A stretch of 33,376 nucleotides of DNA from Nitrospira sp. (lineage in GTDB: Bacteria > Nitrospirota > Nitrospiria > Nitrospirales > Nitrospiraceae), in contig JAEURV010000309.1 in assembly GCA_016788465.1 (NCBI GenBank), positions 1 through 33,376 on the forward strand. The letters are read 5' to 3'. Below, piece by piece: positions 17,808 to 25,670 of this stretch (its first letter is position 1; every line of letters starts with the position of its first letter). Position numbers and translations under genes: made by a program. A model generated the notes under the pieces. The model was not told where the DNA came from, made no database searches, and saw only the letters and a program-made list of their open reading frames with translations.

Positions 17808-17842
17808 GCCTCCATATGTACATGGCATGTACATATGGAGGC
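17808..17842. promoter_or_regulatory. 35-bp perfect inverted repeat at the vapB start (candidate operator)
   Basis: The arms 17808-17824 and 17826-17842 are exact reverse complements around a single central base. The left arm contains the vapB Shine-Dalgarno (17809-17813). Type II antitoxins commonly bind such palindromes to repress their own operon, so this is most simply the vapBC operator. If transcribed it would also fold into a hairpin that hides the ribosome site. It has stayed perfect although both genes are broken. Confidence 0.6.
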
Positions 17843-17939
17843 CTGGAGAAATGGCAAGGGTTGCTCTGAGTTTCGGCGAGATCTGGTCCTGAGGGGCAAC
17901 TAAGGATGAAATGATTACAGATCGGTTGGGGCGTCATTG

Positions 17940-18353
17940 TCACTTGCTGCAGGCTGCTCCCCACAGACCCTTATTGAGCGAATCCGGCGGAATGGCGGTC
18001 CACTGGCTCTCGTTGGACGGGATTCCACCGCCGATGACCTCACCGGTCCCCATGTGGCCGTAATAGTCCGTCGCCGCCACGGTCCGTACCAGCTTATATA
18101 TGCAGTCGAATTGCTTGGTGAGTGTGGTCGAGTAGAAGCGGGTAGGGGTCCGGCCTCCCTGCATCGCCTTCCACTCGATCAGGGCTGATATTGTCACCAC
18201 GTAACCGTCTCGGTGAAGAGTAGTGGGATCAATGTACCGCGTCTGCAGCGGGTGCGACTGATACTGATCCTCAAGAGCCACCCATCCGGCAAAGACAGGG
18301 CCCTCCCATTGCATCAGGAAGATTATGGCAAGACAACACCTCAAGCGACACAT
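17940..18353 (-). CDS. Exported adhesin-E-like protein
   Basis: A 137-residue protein with a signal peptide (CRLRCCLAIIFLMQWEGPVFA, cleavage likely after VFA). The mature part resembles the surface-adhesin protein E family: an aromatic GWVAL start, TRYIDPTTLHRDGYVVTISAL, an FDC--YKLVRTVAATDYYG core and W-AIPPDSLNKGLWGAAC at the end, with two cysteines that may pair. Members are small envelope proteins of mostly unknown role; a few bind host matrix proteins. No ribosome site is obvious at the ATG. It lies between the vapBC relics and pyk, transcribed alone, and seems intact. Confidence 0.7.
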   Translation of the reverse strand: MCRLRCCLAIIFLMQWEGPVFAGWVALEDQYQSHPLQTRYIDPTTLHRDGYVVTISALIEWKAMQGGRTPTRFYSTTLTKQFDCIYKLVRTVAATDYYGHMGTGEVIGGGIPSNESQWTAIPPDSLNKGLWGAACSK

Positions 18354-18501
18354 GAATATTGGCTACTATTCCCAATGGATAAGACGTTGACGATGGACAG
18401 GGTGGAGTAAGGGGATCGTTGACTATGTCGATTGACGACAAGAGAAGGAAAAATGCCGCATGTCATGCTGGTACGCGTGATTCTCATTCTGCATGACCTA
18501 A

Positions 18502-18523
18502 CAAAAACTGGGCTCACCCTAGC
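18502..18523 (-). terminator. Weak hairpin with T-run downstream of pyk
   Basis: Read on the minus strand, about 55 bases after the pyk stop, CTAGGG and CCCAG flank a TGAG loop and are followed by TTTTTG. The stem is short (three G-C pairs plus a mismatch), so this is only a possible intrinsic terminator. Confidence 0.3.
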
Positions 18524-18576
18524 TTCTTCGGATGGTCGAATCAAGCCTGGTATCGCGGATACATGATGCGAGTTGT

Positions 18577-20055
18577 TTAGGACTGCGGCGATGCGACGAG
18601 ATTCTGATCATCTCCGGAAGGGAGCGACCCGATTTCGTGCAGCTTCAGCATATTGGTGCCGCCGACCTGGCCAGCCATGGTTCCCGATGCCACGGCCACG
18701 ATGTCTCCAGAAGAACAGAGGTGCTCAGCGATAAGCCTGTGCTCCGCTTCTGCAAGCCAGAGTTCCGGTGGTCCTCCTCGATCCATGGGAAATGGCCGCA
18801 CGCCCCAATACAGCGCCATCTGCCGGAGAATCGTTGCGGACGGAGTGAAGGCCAGGAGAGGGGAGGTTGGTCGATGTTTGGAGATCAGCCGTGCAGTGGT
18901 GCCCCCTTCAGTGAAGGCCACGATGGCCCGCGCTCTGACTGCCCGGGCTGCGGAGGCAGCAGCAGCTGAGATCGCCTCTGCCAGTGACAGATCGCTGGGA
19001 CCAGGATCTGCCTTGATAGTCACACCAGGTTCGGTCGTGTCTTCTGCGGCACGAATCAGACGATCCATGACCTGAACCGCCTCAATCGGATAGGCCCCAA
19101 CGGCCGTTTCTGCCGACAGCATCACGGCATCGCTGCCGTCAAAGACGGCATTGGCCACATCCGAGGCTTCCGCTCTTGTCGGCCTGGTGGCCTGTGTCAT
19201 CGACTCCAACATCTGCGTGGCGGTGATCACCAACCGGCGCCGACGATTGGCTTCAAGAATGATGCGTTTCTGGAGAATCGGCACTGCTTCCGGCCCCATC
19301 TCCACACCCAGATCACCTCGTGCAATCATCACGCCGTCCGCACAGGTCAAAATGTCGTCGAGTGCCGTCACAGCTTCGGCTCGTTCGATCTTCGCGATGA
19401 GTGGAATGCGACATCCGTGCTGCTGCAACACAGCTCGCGCCGCCTCAATATCGTGCGGTCCTCGCACGAAAGAGAGCGCCATGTAATCGACCCCCTGGTC
19501 GACACCAAACCGAATGTCCTTCCGGTCTTTTTCAGTCAACGTTGGGGCACTGACCGCTGTGCCGGGAAGATTAATCCCTTTGTGTGAGGTAATCGTGCCG
19601 CCGATGAGAACGGAACAGTCGACGACGTCACCGTGGATGTGTTCGGCGACGAGCTCAATCAACCCGTCGTTGATCAAAATTCGTGCTCCAGCACGAAGGT
19701 CGCGTGTGAATGCTGGATAGGATATCGGAATCGCGTCAGAAACAGCATGATCTGCTGATCGTGATTCAGACACTGCCCGCAGACGGACGGACTGACCGGC
19801 CGTGACATGAATCCCTGCCTGTGGCACAAGACCGACTCGAATCCTCGGCCCTTGCAGATCTTGGATGATCGCCACTGCTGTGCCCTGCTTTGAAGAGGCC
19901 TGGCGGATTGTGGTGATCGCTGCGGCATGCGACTCGTAAGTTCCATGCGAGAAATTCAACCGGGCCGCATTCATTCCGGCGGCGATCAGCCGGTCGACAG
20001 TCACCGGCGAAGCACTCGCCGGTCCAATGGTACAGATGATCTTGGCTTTTCGCAT
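18577..20055 (-). CDS. pyk: Pyruvate kinase
   Basis: Glycolysis: phosphoenolpyruvate plus ADP to pyruvate plus ATP. From the ATG at 20055 the protein has 492 residues; a GTG two codons upstream (20061) is an alternative. Visible blocks are KIICTIGPAS, MNAARLNFSHGT, QDLQGPRIRVG, the catalytic-lysine block PLIAKIERAEAV, GVMIARGDLGVEMG for metal and substrate binding, ITATQMLESM and DAVMLSAETAVGAYP. The C-terminal allosteric-type domain follows (about 350-490), ending with a polar tail. No good ribosome site is visible. The gene is divergent from the MinD-like gene across about 260 bp. Confidence 0.96.
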   Translation of the reverse strand: MRKAKIICTIGPASASPVTVDRLIAAGMNAARLNFSHGTYESHAAAITTIRQASSKQGTAVAIIQDLQGPRIRVGLVPQAGIHVTAGQSVRLRAVSESRSADHAVSDAIPISYPAFTRDLRAGARILINDGLIELVAEHIHGDVVDCSVLIGGTITSHKGINLPGTAVSAPTLTEKDRKDIRFGVDQGVDYMALSFVRGPHDIEAARAVLQQHGCRIPLIAKIERAEAVTALDDILTCADGVMIARGDLGVEMGPEAVPILQKRIILEANRRRRLVITATQMLESMTQATRPTRAEASDVANAVFDGSDAVMLSAETAVGAYPIEAVQVMDRLIRAAEDTTEPGVTIKADPGPSDLSLAEAISAAAASAARAVRARAIVAFTEGGTTARLISKHRPTSPLLAFTPSATILRQMALYWGVRPFPMDRGGPPELWLAEAEHRLIAEHLCSSGDIVAVASGTMAGQVGGTNMLKLHEIGSLPSGDDQNLVASPQS

Positions 20056-20244
20056 GATCACAGATGAAACCGTTGATCCGGCTCAACCGGACTCAAGTAG
20101 TAGAATACCACAGGATCCGCCATTCGAGGATCGCAGAGAGCGGCAATGGAAGGGACTAGTGTGCTCCTCCGATAGAGACTGGATTGATAAGCACATGACG
20201 AGCACAGATTCCTTCATTTTTCTTTTCTTTTGATCGGCAGCCGT

Positions 20245-20250
20245 TACAAT
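20245..20250 (+). promoter_or_regulatory. Candidate -10 element for the MinD-like gene
   Basis: TACAAT (5 of 6 match to TATAAT) lies 70 bases before the ATG at 20320 and is followed directly by the palindrome TGACGTCA (20251-20258). No good -35 is present at 16-18 bases. If real, transcription begins inside the longer open frame from 20230, supporting 20320 as the true start. Confidence 0.35.
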
Positions 20251-20319
20251 GACGTCATCACACGGACCTCCTATTCGACAGATCCCGATCGCGTTCTCAC
20301 GCACGAATCGGTAAACCGT

Positions 20320-21402
20320 ATGGCAATTCTGATTTCAGTGGCATCCGGTAAAGGCGGCGTCGGCAAGAGCGTGGTGTCAGCCAACCTGGCATTGGCTCTT
20401 GCGAAGAACGGGCGACAGGTCATCCTGGCCGACCTCGACGTCGGCGGAGCCGATGCGCACATCATGTTCGGAGAGTTGAATCCATCGGTCACCTTGACGG
20501 ATTTTTTGAACAAACGAGTGCAGCACCTGGAAGAGGTGGCCATTCCCATCACGCTGCATCCTCACCTTCGTCTGATTCCTGGAACAGGTGAGACCCTGGC
20601 AACCGCGAACATGGCCTACGTGCGCAAAAAGCGGCTGATGAAGCAGTTCCAGGAACTCACGGCGGATGTCGTGGTGATCGATATTGGGGCCGGCACGAGT
20701 TACCACGCACTGGACTTTTTCCTGATGGGCGACATTCATTTGGCGGTTGCAACGCCCGAACCAACCTCGGTATTAGACCTCTACCGATTCATTAAGTTGG
20801 CGGCAATCCGTCGTGTCTTGGCATGCTTTCTCGCACGCAGCCCAATGTCGGAGATCCTCTCCAACCGAGACTTCAGCAGTATCGAAGAGGTCATGGATGT
20901 TGTAGGTGCCACCGACATGGGAGGACGTGAGGCAGCCGCTGCCGTGCTACAATCATTCCGGCCCGGGTTGATCATCAACCGGGGATCCGAGAGTTCTCGG
21001 GTCAACGTCCTCTACCTTCGGAAGATCCTGCATCAGTACGTCGGAGGGGACTTGATGCTCGTGGGAGAAGTGCCTGAGGACCCGGCCGTACCTCAAGCCA
21101 TTCGAAAATTCCTACCCGTGATTGAAGCGGCACCAACCTCACTTGCCGCCAAGGGACTCCTGACGCTTGCCACGGCCGTCGAGCAACTGATTGCCGAACA
21201 CATGGGGACAACCAAAGATGAAATGAACCAACCCCAAAAAAGGCAGACGGCGATTGTGTTCTCTAAGACCGATAAGACAGAAGTGACTACTCCGCTGCCT
21301 GCGCCTACTCCAGTGACATCGGAGGTCCCGATTACGCCCTACACATCAATGGTTACTAATATAGCCGTCCCTGGCCCGCAGGTTGGGAAAAAGGCCGTAT
21401 AG
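20320..21402 (+). CDS. Orphan MinD/FlhG-like P-loop ATPase
   Basis: A 360-residue member of the MinD/ParA superfamily. The deviant Walker A SGKGGVGKSVVSANLA is at about 8-23, the A' motif DLDVGGADAHIMFG at about 39-52, and the Walker B-like VVVIDIGAGTSYHALDFF at about 117-134, followed by ATPEPTSVLDLYRFIKLAAIRR. The NTPase part ends near residue 300. A Pro/Thr-rich tail of about 50 residues follows, with no recognisable amphipathic membrane helix. Such proteins place or count polar structures (division site, flagella, pili); no minC, minE or flagellar gene is adjacent, so the cargo is unknown. The start at 20320 matches the family N-terminus; the frame is open from 20230 but the extra residues are not conserved-looking. 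Confidence 0.85.
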   Translation: MAILISVASGKGGVGKSVVSANLALALAKNGRQVILADLDVGGADAHIMFGELNPSVTLTDFLNKRVQHLEEVAIPITLHPHLRLIPGTGETLATANMAYVRKKRLMKQFQELTADVVVIDIGAGTSYHALDFFLMGDIHLAVATPEPTSVLDLYRFIKLAAIRRVLACFLARSPMSEILSNRDFSSIEEVMDVVGATDMGGREAAAAVLQSFRPGLIINRGSESSRVNVLYLRKILHQYVGGDLMLVGEVPEDPAVPQAIRKFLPVIEAAPTSLAAKGLLTLATAVEQLIAEHMGTTKDEMNQPQKRQTAIVFSKTDKTEVTTPLPAPTPVTSEVPITPYTSMVTNIAVPGPQVGKKAV

Positions 21403-21418
21403 CAGATACGAAGGGCTG

Positions 21419-22396
21419 TTAAAACCCTAATTCTTTTTCGAGGTCGGCTTTTTTCTTATCGAATTGCTTTTGTTGGGCTTCACTTTTCTGGTTGAACATG
21501 CCCTTCATGCTCTCGCCGGCTTTCTCCATGGCCCGCTGAGACTCCTCACTTTTCTTCCTAATATGAGCAGACATATCCTTGGCCTTGGGTGAACCGGCAA
21601 ATTCGTAGTACATCATCGCCTGCCCCTGTGTAAAAGTTGGGTCGGCACGCTTCATGATGGTATCGCCGCGTTGCTCAGCACGGTCTTTCGCAGGCTTGTC
21701 TCCACCGGGAACGTATTTCATCCATAGCGCAGCACCTCTCAGCTTTTCGAGTGATTGTGCACTGGCTTTACCCAGTTCTCCGATGTTCCCGGTCAACCCC
21801 TGTGCATCTTTCTCCTCAGCCTTCATCAGCCGATCAGCATTGGTGGAGGCCACCTTTGTGAGTTCTTGCCGGAATGCCGGTGGGGAACTATAGGGTTGTC
21901 GCGATCCGGTGCTTGGATCGACCGGTCCATATCGCCCGTTATCAATATTCCAAGCTGCCTCAAATAGACGCAGGTCTTCTGGTTTCACCTGAACAGCCTT
22001 CACGAGGACACGGTTGGCTTCCTGATAGTCGCCGATCGCTTCGTAGTACCGAAAGGCTGTCGCCTGGCCATCCGGCCGTCTTGGATCATCGGCGTACAGT
22101 GCCCCTTTCGTTTCTGCGGCCTTAGCCAGATCACGCCCCAGCTTTGTGATGTTCGCCTTGGCTCGACTCACTGCATTCTTGTCATACCGATCCATACAGT
22201 CGTCGGCCACGATCCGAAGATAGGCATCAAAGAGAGCGGCAGACTGACCGCCTTGTTCAGCTTTTTGCAGGGCAGCTGATCGGGCCAAAGCAGCTTGCTT
22301 TTCTTCGTCGCCCGAACAGGGGTCGTCCGCGTAGACGGCGGGAGCCATCAGTGTGATCAGCATAAGGGAATAGCCTGCTGTTCTTGTGATAGACAT
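21419..22396 (-). CDS. Exported helical protein of unknown function
   Basis: A 325-residue protein with a signal peptide (about residues 1-23, ending VYA|DDPC). The mature part is almost all polar and helical. A middle region (about 75-150) resembles TPR-type helical pairs (AFRYYEAIGDYQEANRVLVK, VQVKPEDLRLFEAAWNID). The C-terminal 60 residues (SEESQRAMEKAGESMKGMF onward) are strongly charged and probably coiled-coil. Two cysteines near the N-terminus (DPCSGD and DDCMD) could form a disulphide. The start at 22396 has GGAGG 9 bases upstream; a GTG one codon earlier is possible. It lies 15 bp after the DUF4412-like gene, in the same operon. I do not recognise a function; the periplasm or outer membrane is its likely location. 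Confidence 0.8.
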   Translation of the reverse strand: MSITRTAGYSLMLITLMAPAVYADDPCSGDEEKQAALARSAALQKAEQGGQSAALFDAYLRIVADDCMDRYDKNAVSRAKANITKLGRDLAKAAETKGALYADDPRRPDGQATAFRYYEAIGDYQEANRVLVKAVQVKPEDLRLFEAAWNIDNGRYGPVDPSTGSRQPYSSPPAFRQELTKVASTNADRLMKAEEKDAQGLTGNIGELGKASAQSLEKLRGAALWMKYVPGGDKPAKDRAEQRGDTIMKRADPTFTQGQAMMYYEFAGSPKAKDMSAHIRKKSEESQRAMEKAGESMKGMFNQKSEAQQKQFDKKKADLEKELGF

Positions 22397-22411
22397 CACT
22401 CTTGTCCTCCG

Positions 22412-23143
22412 TTACTTGCCGAAAAGTCCCTTCATCATCTTATTGACATCAGGCATTTGTTCGCCGAGGCTCTCTTTAGCTTGGTTCTCTCGAGACCGTC
22501 TCTGCTGCCGCGCGTTTTGTTTCATCTCATCCATATTGGGCATACCACCCATTCCCATCATGGTACCCATATCGTTCTTGGTATAGCCGGCGGGAATTTC
22601 AAAGAGCGCGGGATCTTGCTTTTCGATCTTCAGATTGGTCAGCTCACTGGTCATTCGCATCTTCCGGTCACCTTCTTTCGACAGCATATCCATCTTGACG
22701 GTGATACCCTCCTTTGTCGTCCAGAAGAAGCCGCCGAATTTCCCGGAACCGTCCTTTTTCACGGCAACAATCTTGGACTTCGTGGTCTTCAGACCATTGA
22801 TGGTTTCCTGCCCCACTTCGGCCTGCTCCACGATATCAAAGGCATCCATTCCCGATGCATTGGAGGCATCCATCGGCATTTCCATGTACATATTGCCCAT
22901 CAACTGCCAGACCACCTTCTTGTCCTTCCGAATAATCGAGACCATACCTTCCGATCCACCCATCTCCATCCGATCCTTCTCGACCGTGTGGTAGATGCGT
23001 GATTTCATCGTCATACCGCCTTCCGTCTCCATCATGCTGTCCGCCGAGTAATCGACTTTCACTTCGGGCGGTGGGGCGGCAGTCACAGTAAGCGGAACAA
23101 GTACGGCGCACGTCAGCAGACCAACATCACGAAGTAGTCTCAT
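22412..23143 (-). CDS. Exported DUF4412-like protein with Met-rich C-terminus
   Basis: A 243-residue protein with signal peptide MRLLRDVGLLTCAVLVPLTVTA. The mature domain (about 25-185) reads like DUF4412/LolA-type lipid-binding folds: a Y---SMMETEGGMTMKSRIYH strand, then VWQLMGNMYMEMPM, a GLKTTKSKIVAVKKDG strand and a DPALFEIPAGYTK closing motif. After it comes a Met-rich stretch, NDMGTMMGMGGMPNMDEM, with 7 Met in 18 residues, and a basic tail. The ATG at 23143 is chosen because AGGAGG lies 8 bases upstream; the ATG at 23149 would be only 2 bases from it. It is second-to-last in the minus-strand set of exported proteins. Its ligand is unknown. Confidence 0.75.
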   Translation of the reverse strand: MRLLRDVGLLTCAVLVPLTVTAAPPPEVKVDYSADSMMETEGGMTMKSRIYHTVEKDRMEMGGSEGMVSIIRKDKKVVWQLMGNMYMEMPMDASNASGMDAFDIVEQAEVGQETINGLKTTKSKIVAVKKDGSGKFGGFFWTTKEGITVKMDMLSKEGDRKMRMTSELTNLKIEKQDPALFEIPAGYTKNDMGTMMGMGGMPNMDEMKQNARQQRRSRENQAKESLGEQMPDVNKMMKGLFGK

Positions 23144-23237
23144 ATGCATGTCCTCCTGGAGAAAAGTCTGTGTGAGTGACTGGAGCCTATCGGGATCCGA
23201 AGGAGTGCGTCAATACGTAGAACCATACGGACGGGCA

Positions 23238-23969
23238 TTAGGAGATGAGCAGTGCGATCGGAAAGGTCGCGGTATAGCCATCGTTCGTTTCTGATGGCTG
23301 CAACATTAGACGATCACCTCCGTCACGAAAGATGAAATCATGGTGATTGCGCACGCGGCGGCGACCATTCGACGAGTAGGGGAATGCCTTATGCACGTGC
23401 TCTGTCAGGTCATCGGGAAAGTACATTTGTGACGTGAATTCATATCTTTTTCCAATGGCCGGCGCTGTGCGGATCTTGACATGAATGTGCACGGTCCGAA
23501 TGGGATACCAGCCTGGATAGATCGTGTGGAATTGTGCGGTTCCTTGAGCATCGGTGAGTTGGTATCCTCGCAAGAACTTTTGTCCTGTCGTATCAAATGC
23601 AGGGTCTTGAACATCGGAATAGACGCCTCTCGCATCGCAATGCCAGATGTCGACTTGGGCATCGGGTAGCGGTTGGCAGTGACCTGCCTTGAGACGTTTG
23701 ACCTGGAACGCGATGGTCAATGGCACGCCGGGAGTCATCTGGTTACTGGCAGGATCTGACCGAATATCCGATCGATGCAGTCGTTCATCGAGAAAGTAGG
23801 GCCCCTCAGTTTGCTCAGGACGGACGATGCAGAGCGAGCGAGCAGTCGGAGCAGTTTGAGCGAGACCTTGGCTACCACCGATAAGATACGTGGCACTCGT
23901 GGCTACCAATATACTCAGTAGCCGGCGTCGAGACAGAAGATCCTCAACTTGTTCGTCTGTCTTTTTCAT
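23238..23969 (-). CDS. Tat-exported intradiol ring-cleavage dioxygenase
   Basis: Non-heme Fe(III) dioxygenase of the protocatechuate 3,4-/catechol 1,2-dioxygenase superfamily, 243 residues. A Tat signal, SRRRLLSILVATSATYLIGG, lies at about 13-32. The early EGPYF motif (EQTEGPYFLDERLHR) is typical of exported family members. The four expected iron ligands are visible: Tyr in CDARGVYSDV, Tyr in YPGWYPIR, and the two His of TVHIHVKI. It should cleave an aromatic diol between its hydroxyls, but the substrate cannot be read from sequence. No other aromatic-degradation gene is nearby, so a stand-alone periplasmic activity is likely. The ribosome site is weak. Confidence 0.88.
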   Translation of the reverse strand: MKKTDEQVEDLLSRRRLLSILVATSATYLIGGSQGLAQTAPTARSLCIVRPEQTEGPYFLDERLHRSDIRSDPASNQMTPGVPLTIAFQVKRLKAGHCQPLPDAQVDIWHCDARGVYSDVQDPAFDTTGQKFLRGYQLTDAQGTAQFHTIYPGWYPIRTVHIHVKIRTAPAIGKRYEFTSQMYFPDDLTEHVHKAFPYSSNGRRRVRNHHDFIFRDGGDRLMLQPSETNDGYTATFPIALLIS

Positions 23970-24016
23970 TCAACCTGTACCTTCCGATTGTGGCGGGGTT
24001 TCTAAGGGATCTATCG

Positions 24017-24724
24017 CTACCTGCCTCTCAGTCTTGGATGCACCGCACTTGGAGGTGGAGGAGGAGCCGACGGCCCTGGTGAAAAGCCACGAGAAGGGCC
24101 ATAGAATCCTCCTCCGTAGTAACCTCCGAAACCACCGAAGGGTCTCCCCCAATACCCACCATACGGCAAGAACCCGCTATACCCGTAGGGCGGGTAATAG
24201 TATCCATAGTATGGGCTTCGATCTCGTCGTCTCTGAGCAGCGATACTGCTCCAATCGATGATGTGTTTCACCGCAAGGATGGGGTAGGTATAGTCGCTGT
24301 CATCAAGTGCTCTTGTGGTCTGGCCTTTCACGGTCCCAATCACGGTAATAGGCGTGCCTTGGGGAAGGCTTGCCGGATCAAGAAATTGTTCTCGAACCGC
24401 GAGAAACCGGCCTTCAGATCGAAGCCGTTCTTCCGTCAAGGTTCCTTCTTTTTCGGTCGGCAGTTGCAAGATTTCCAACTCTGTTCCTGCTTCCGTCCGC
24501 TTGGCTCGAATGACGCTCCCGCCGATCATGACCGTTCGCCCGATATATTCGCTGGGCGCTTGCTTCAAGTCCGCAAAACGGACAGTCGTATCAATCTCCT
24601 GTTCCAATCCCAGAGGAACTCCGAGCAACTCCGTATCTCGTTGGACCTGATGGATCGATTCCGCACAAGCAGAACACAGGAGTGCCCCACCAACCAGGGG
24701 AGCGAGCATCATCATGCGTGACAT
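24017..24724 (-). CDS. Slp-family outer-membrane lipoprotein with Gly/Tyr-rich tail
   Basis: A 235-residue exported protein. The signal peptide ends at a cysteine (LLCSAC, about residue 20), a loose lipobox. The core (about 40-160) matches the Slp family: YIGRTVMIGGSVIRAKRTEAGTELEIL-type strands, GRFLAV with FLDP, TVIGTVKG and DYTYPILAVKHIIDW. The tail from about 170 is an unusual low-complexity stretch rich in Gly, Tyr and Phe, then Pro. The E. coli relative Slp is a starvation-induced lipoprotein of unclear function. The ATG at 24724 is preferred because GGAGAGGAGA lies at better spacing than for the ATG at 24730. It lies 15 bp after the beta-barrel gene. Confidence 0.82.
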   Translation of the reverse strand: MSRMMMLAPLVGGALLCSACAESIHQVQRDTELLGVPLGLEQEIDTTVRFADLKQAPSEYIGRTVMIGGSVIRAKRTEAGTELEILQLPTEKEGTLTEERLRSEGRFLAVREQFLDPASLPQGTPITVIGTVKGQTTRALDDSDYTYPILAVKHIIDWSSIAAQRRRDRSPYYGYYYPPYGYSGFLPYGGYWGRPFGGFGGYYGGGFYGPSRGFSPGPSAPPPPPSAVHPRLRGR

Positions 24725-24739
24725 AGTCATTCTCCTCTC

Positions 24740-25384
24740 CTAGAAGTGATACGACAGCCCGCCCAGGATATGCTGTGCGCGATAATTGCCGCTGAAGCCA
24801 CCGAGATCACCAAATGCCTGATCAAACTTCAAGGTTGCCCCTCCATACTTATACTCCCCGAAGAGCGCGATCTTCGGCGTGACGAATGCACGAAGACCTG
24901 CCAGCACATTCCAGGCTGCGGCTACATCAGAGTCACTTCGTACGGTCGCCGTATCACCGATGTGAGCGATCGCCGCTCCTATGCCGGCACCAATGTAGGG
25001 CTGAAACGTTCGGCCTGGGTATCGTGCAATAACATTGGCCCCGACCGTGGTGACTCGCATGTGGATCCCTGGATCTGAATCCAGCTGCTTGAGGTGTGGT
25101 GTCGTATGAAGAACTTCACCTTCGATCCCGATCCAGCTATGACCGGGGAAGTATCCCACTTTGGCGCCATAGGCAATCGAGTTTTGGAGATCAAAGTCGA
25201 CAAGTGGACCGGGAACTCCGGCCTGGCTACCAGTTCCGGCAATGCTATTAATCCGATCGGCAAAGTTCACTCCCGCAGTTCCGGCCACATACATTTCTGC
25301 AGATGCGGGAAGAGTCAATGCCATGATACAGGCGAACCCTATCGCAACGAGGCTGATGAGAAGACGCGGTCTATCCTTTTCCAT
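24740..25384 (-). CDS. Outer-membrane beta-barrel protein
   Basis: A 214-residue protein with signal peptide (about 1-29, ending PASA|EM). It is followed by alternating-pattern strands typical of the 8-stranded OmpA-like/OMP_b-brl fold: MYVAGTAGVNFADRI, AYGAKVGYF, SWIGIEGEVLHTTP, FQPYIGAGIGAAIAHIG, AAWNVLAGLRAFV, IALFGEYKYG, and a final strand ending in Phe (ILGGLSYHF), the usual BAM signal. The start at 25384 is supported by GGAGG just upstream; a longer frame to 25468 adds residues without signal character. It is the first gene of the minus-strand envelope set. Confidence 0.88.
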   Translation of the reverse strand: MEKDRPRLLISLVAIGFACIMALTLPASAEMYVAGTAGVNFADRINSIAGTGSQAGVPGPLVDFDLQNSIAYGAKVGYFPGHSWIGIEGEVLHTTPHLKQLDSDPGIHMRVTTVGANVIARYPGRTFQPYIGAGIGAAIAHIGDTATVRSDSDVAAAWNVLAGLRAFVTPKIALFGEYKYGGATLKFDQAFGDLGGFSGNYRAQHILGGLSYHF

Positions 25385-25403
25385 CTTCGACCTCCAGTGA
25401 ATC

Positions 25404-25413
25404 ATCATAACAG
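25404..25413 (-). promoter_or_regulatory. Candidate extended -10 promoter for the envelope gene set
   Basis: On the minus strand CTGTTATGAT reads as an extended -10 (TG-N-TATGAT, 5 of 6 match) about 20 bases before the beta-barrel ATG, with only a poor -35 (TTGCAC at short spacing). The leader would be very short, with GGAGG right at its start. Confidence 0.35.
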
Positions 25414-25670
25414 ATGTTTTGTCCGTGCAAGCCCCCCCGCTCAACATACAACGTTGGTCGCCAATCATGACGTTCTAAATTATTCGTGTTCCATCTCAAC
25501 ACAACCTCATAAATTCCAGAATCTACAAGATCTCCGCATGATGACCGGATCCCGCATGCTCACCAGCAGATTCTCTCTTGGACTCTACATGTCACCTATG
25601 GTACATCACGTACGTGGCACAACCATGAGGATCGATTTCGCGTACGTCACTTTGAACGGAGGAACCGATT

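Noticed and set aside
17851..17892. Tiny plus-strand frame after GGAGG on the right arm of the palindrome
   Set aside because: The ribosome-site match exists only because the palindrome mirrors the vapB site; the frame encodes 13 residues with no sign of selection.
21410..21440. Hairpin AGGG...CCCT with a T-rich run after the MinD-like gene
   Set aside because: Stem of only 4 bp with a 9-base loop, inside the 3' end of the opposing gene; too weak to call a terminator.
22295..23002. 235-codon plus-strand frame rich in His, Leu and Ile over the envelope genes
   Set aside because: It is the complement of the Met- and Asp-rich DUF4412-like gene, which has signal peptide, ribosome site and family pattern; the His-rich look is a by-product.
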